Source: Bacteroidota bacterium
GTDB taxonomy: Bacteria; Bacteroidota; Bacteroidia; Sphingobacteriales; Sphingobacteriaceae
NCBI GenBank assembly: GCA_013286325.1
Contig: JABDFZ010000024.1
Location: 1 to 34,371 of the forward strand
DNA: 34,371 nt
Direction: 5' to 3'
A model generated the notes under the pieces. That model worked only from the letters and a program-made list of their open reading frames with translations, did no database searches and was not told the DNA's origin. Numbering within the stretch: position 1 is the stretch's first letter; every line of letters begins with the position of its first letter. The position numbers and the translations under genes were made by a program. Below are positions 33,831-34,371 of this stretch, piece after piece.

Positions 33831-34371
33831 TTATTTTTTGTTGAGCTTGGCTAAGTATTTATTTTTCAATTCATCTAATGCTGCATCATATCCTTTTTGA
33901 TCAATAAACGCCTCTGGCCGATAATTGTCACTGGGCTTATGTTTTTGATGAAGGTTAAACTGGCTTGCATGTGAGGAAAGCCAGATATCAAACTTCAGTT
34001 TTTTCATTTCATTAAATGTATAAGCATAATCTTCCGTCAGATTAGGATAAGTGGGCATACCCGGTTTAGCTTCATCCAGGATAGATGGCATGTTTGCTAT
34101 TAATACACGGTACGAACGGTTTTGATCCTTAACATTAAACAGAAAACTACACGCACCTTTTGTATGCCCCGGATGATGAAGCACAGTGATCTGCATATCA
34201 CCTAATTTAACTATATCACGGTCGTGTAGTAACCTATCAGCTTTAACAGGTTCAAATGAGCTGCCTTTCCCACCAAATAAATAGTCTGAATTTCCGCCAT
34301 CAGCTAATACCTGTGCATCTTTTTCATCAATCATCATTTTGGCGCCTGTAATTTTCTTTACTTCGGCCATT
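33831..34371 (-). CDS. Subclass B3-like metallo-beta-lactamase (5' end beyond window)
   Basis: The C-terminal 179 or so residues match subclass B3 metallo-beta-lactamases: the AEVKKITGAKMMIDEKDAQV stretch, HPGHTKGACSF (zinc-ligand histidine), SSHASQFNLHQK (last zinc ligand and adjacent loop), and the C-terminal FIDQKGYDAALDELKNKYLA helix. The HxHxDH metal site would lie further upstream on the minus strand, outside the window. The ATG at 34370 is therefore probably an internal methionine. Such genes may confer beta-lactam resistance or have another hydrolytic role; activity is not proven. It is convergent with the histidine kinase gene, with only 20 bases between the stops and no obvious terminator. 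Confidence 0.82.
   Translation of the reverse strand, partial: MAEVKKITGAKMMIDEKDAQVLADGGNSDYLFGGKGSSFEPVKADRLLHDRDIVKLGDMQITVLHHPGHTKGACSFLFNVKDQNRSYRVLIANMPSILDEAKPGMPTYPNLTEDYAYTFNEMKKLKFDIWLSSHASQFNLHQKHKPSDNYRPEAFIDQKGYDAALDELKNKYLAKLNKK

Noticed and set aside
34368..34371. ATG at 34370 as the true start of the metallo-beta-lactamase
   Set aside because: The B3 fold needs an N-terminal half with HxHxDH; this ATG lies inside the conserved domain, so the gene continues past the window edge.

Overview
The window comes from a Bacteroidota chromosome, most likely family Sphingobacteriaceae (Mucilaginibacter/Pedobacter-like). The evidence is a SusC/SusD/SusE outer-membrane uptake operon, many head-GIN (DUF2807) proteins, -7 elements of the TAnnTTTG type, lack of clear Shine-Dalgarno sites, and moderately AT-rich DNA. 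No tRNA, rRNA, CRISPR array, transposase or prophage gene was seen.

Layout. 1-3546 (minus): the conserved tig-clpP-clpX protein-quality block, with clpX running off the left edge. 3731-7180 (minus): three tandem head-GIN (DUF2807) genes interrupted by a diheme cytochrome c; two encode lipoproteins and one has lost its signal sequence. 7291-13288: three further, shorter secreted head-GIN paralogs (minus), interspersed with a plus-strand FGGY sugar kinase (gluconokinase-like), an unknown lipoprotein and a DUF6624-type protein. These three share an ECF-sigma-like promoter (TGTAAC-N16-CGTC/GGTC) and each has a terminator hairpin. 13551-15455: a RecQ-family helicase without a standard HRDC domain. 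15555-16084: a RelB/ParE-like toxin-antitoxin pair. 16147-19380: a secreted TolB-propeller plus amidohydrolase fusion. 19519-26850: an esterase with a starch/glycogen-binding-type N-domain, divergent from a susC-susD-susE operon; a perfect 26-bp palindrome with an AACGTT core lies in the divergent spacer and the operon ends at a clear terminator.

26920-28995 (minus) holds the most interesting locus. It is an 85-residue precursor with a double-glycine leader and a Gly/Cys/Pro-rich tail, followed by a 536-residue protein with glycosyltransferase GT-A-like motifs and a C-terminal PqqD/RRE-like segment. I read it as a possible glycosylated RiPP system. The right end carries citrate synthase (minus), a large multi-PAS hybrid histidine kinase (plus), and the 3' part of a subclass B3-like metallo-beta-lactamase (minus) cut by the edge.

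How the genes work together. The Clp/trigger-factor block handles housekeeping proteostasis. The DUF2807 genes look like a locally expanded cell-envelope family, partly under an envelope-stress type promoter. The sus block imports a glucan-like polysaccharide, probably under a LacI-type regulator. The RiPP pair appears to be a self-contained promoter-precursor-hairpin-enzyme unit without its exporter. Functions are inferred from sequence motifs and remembered family features; no database search was run.
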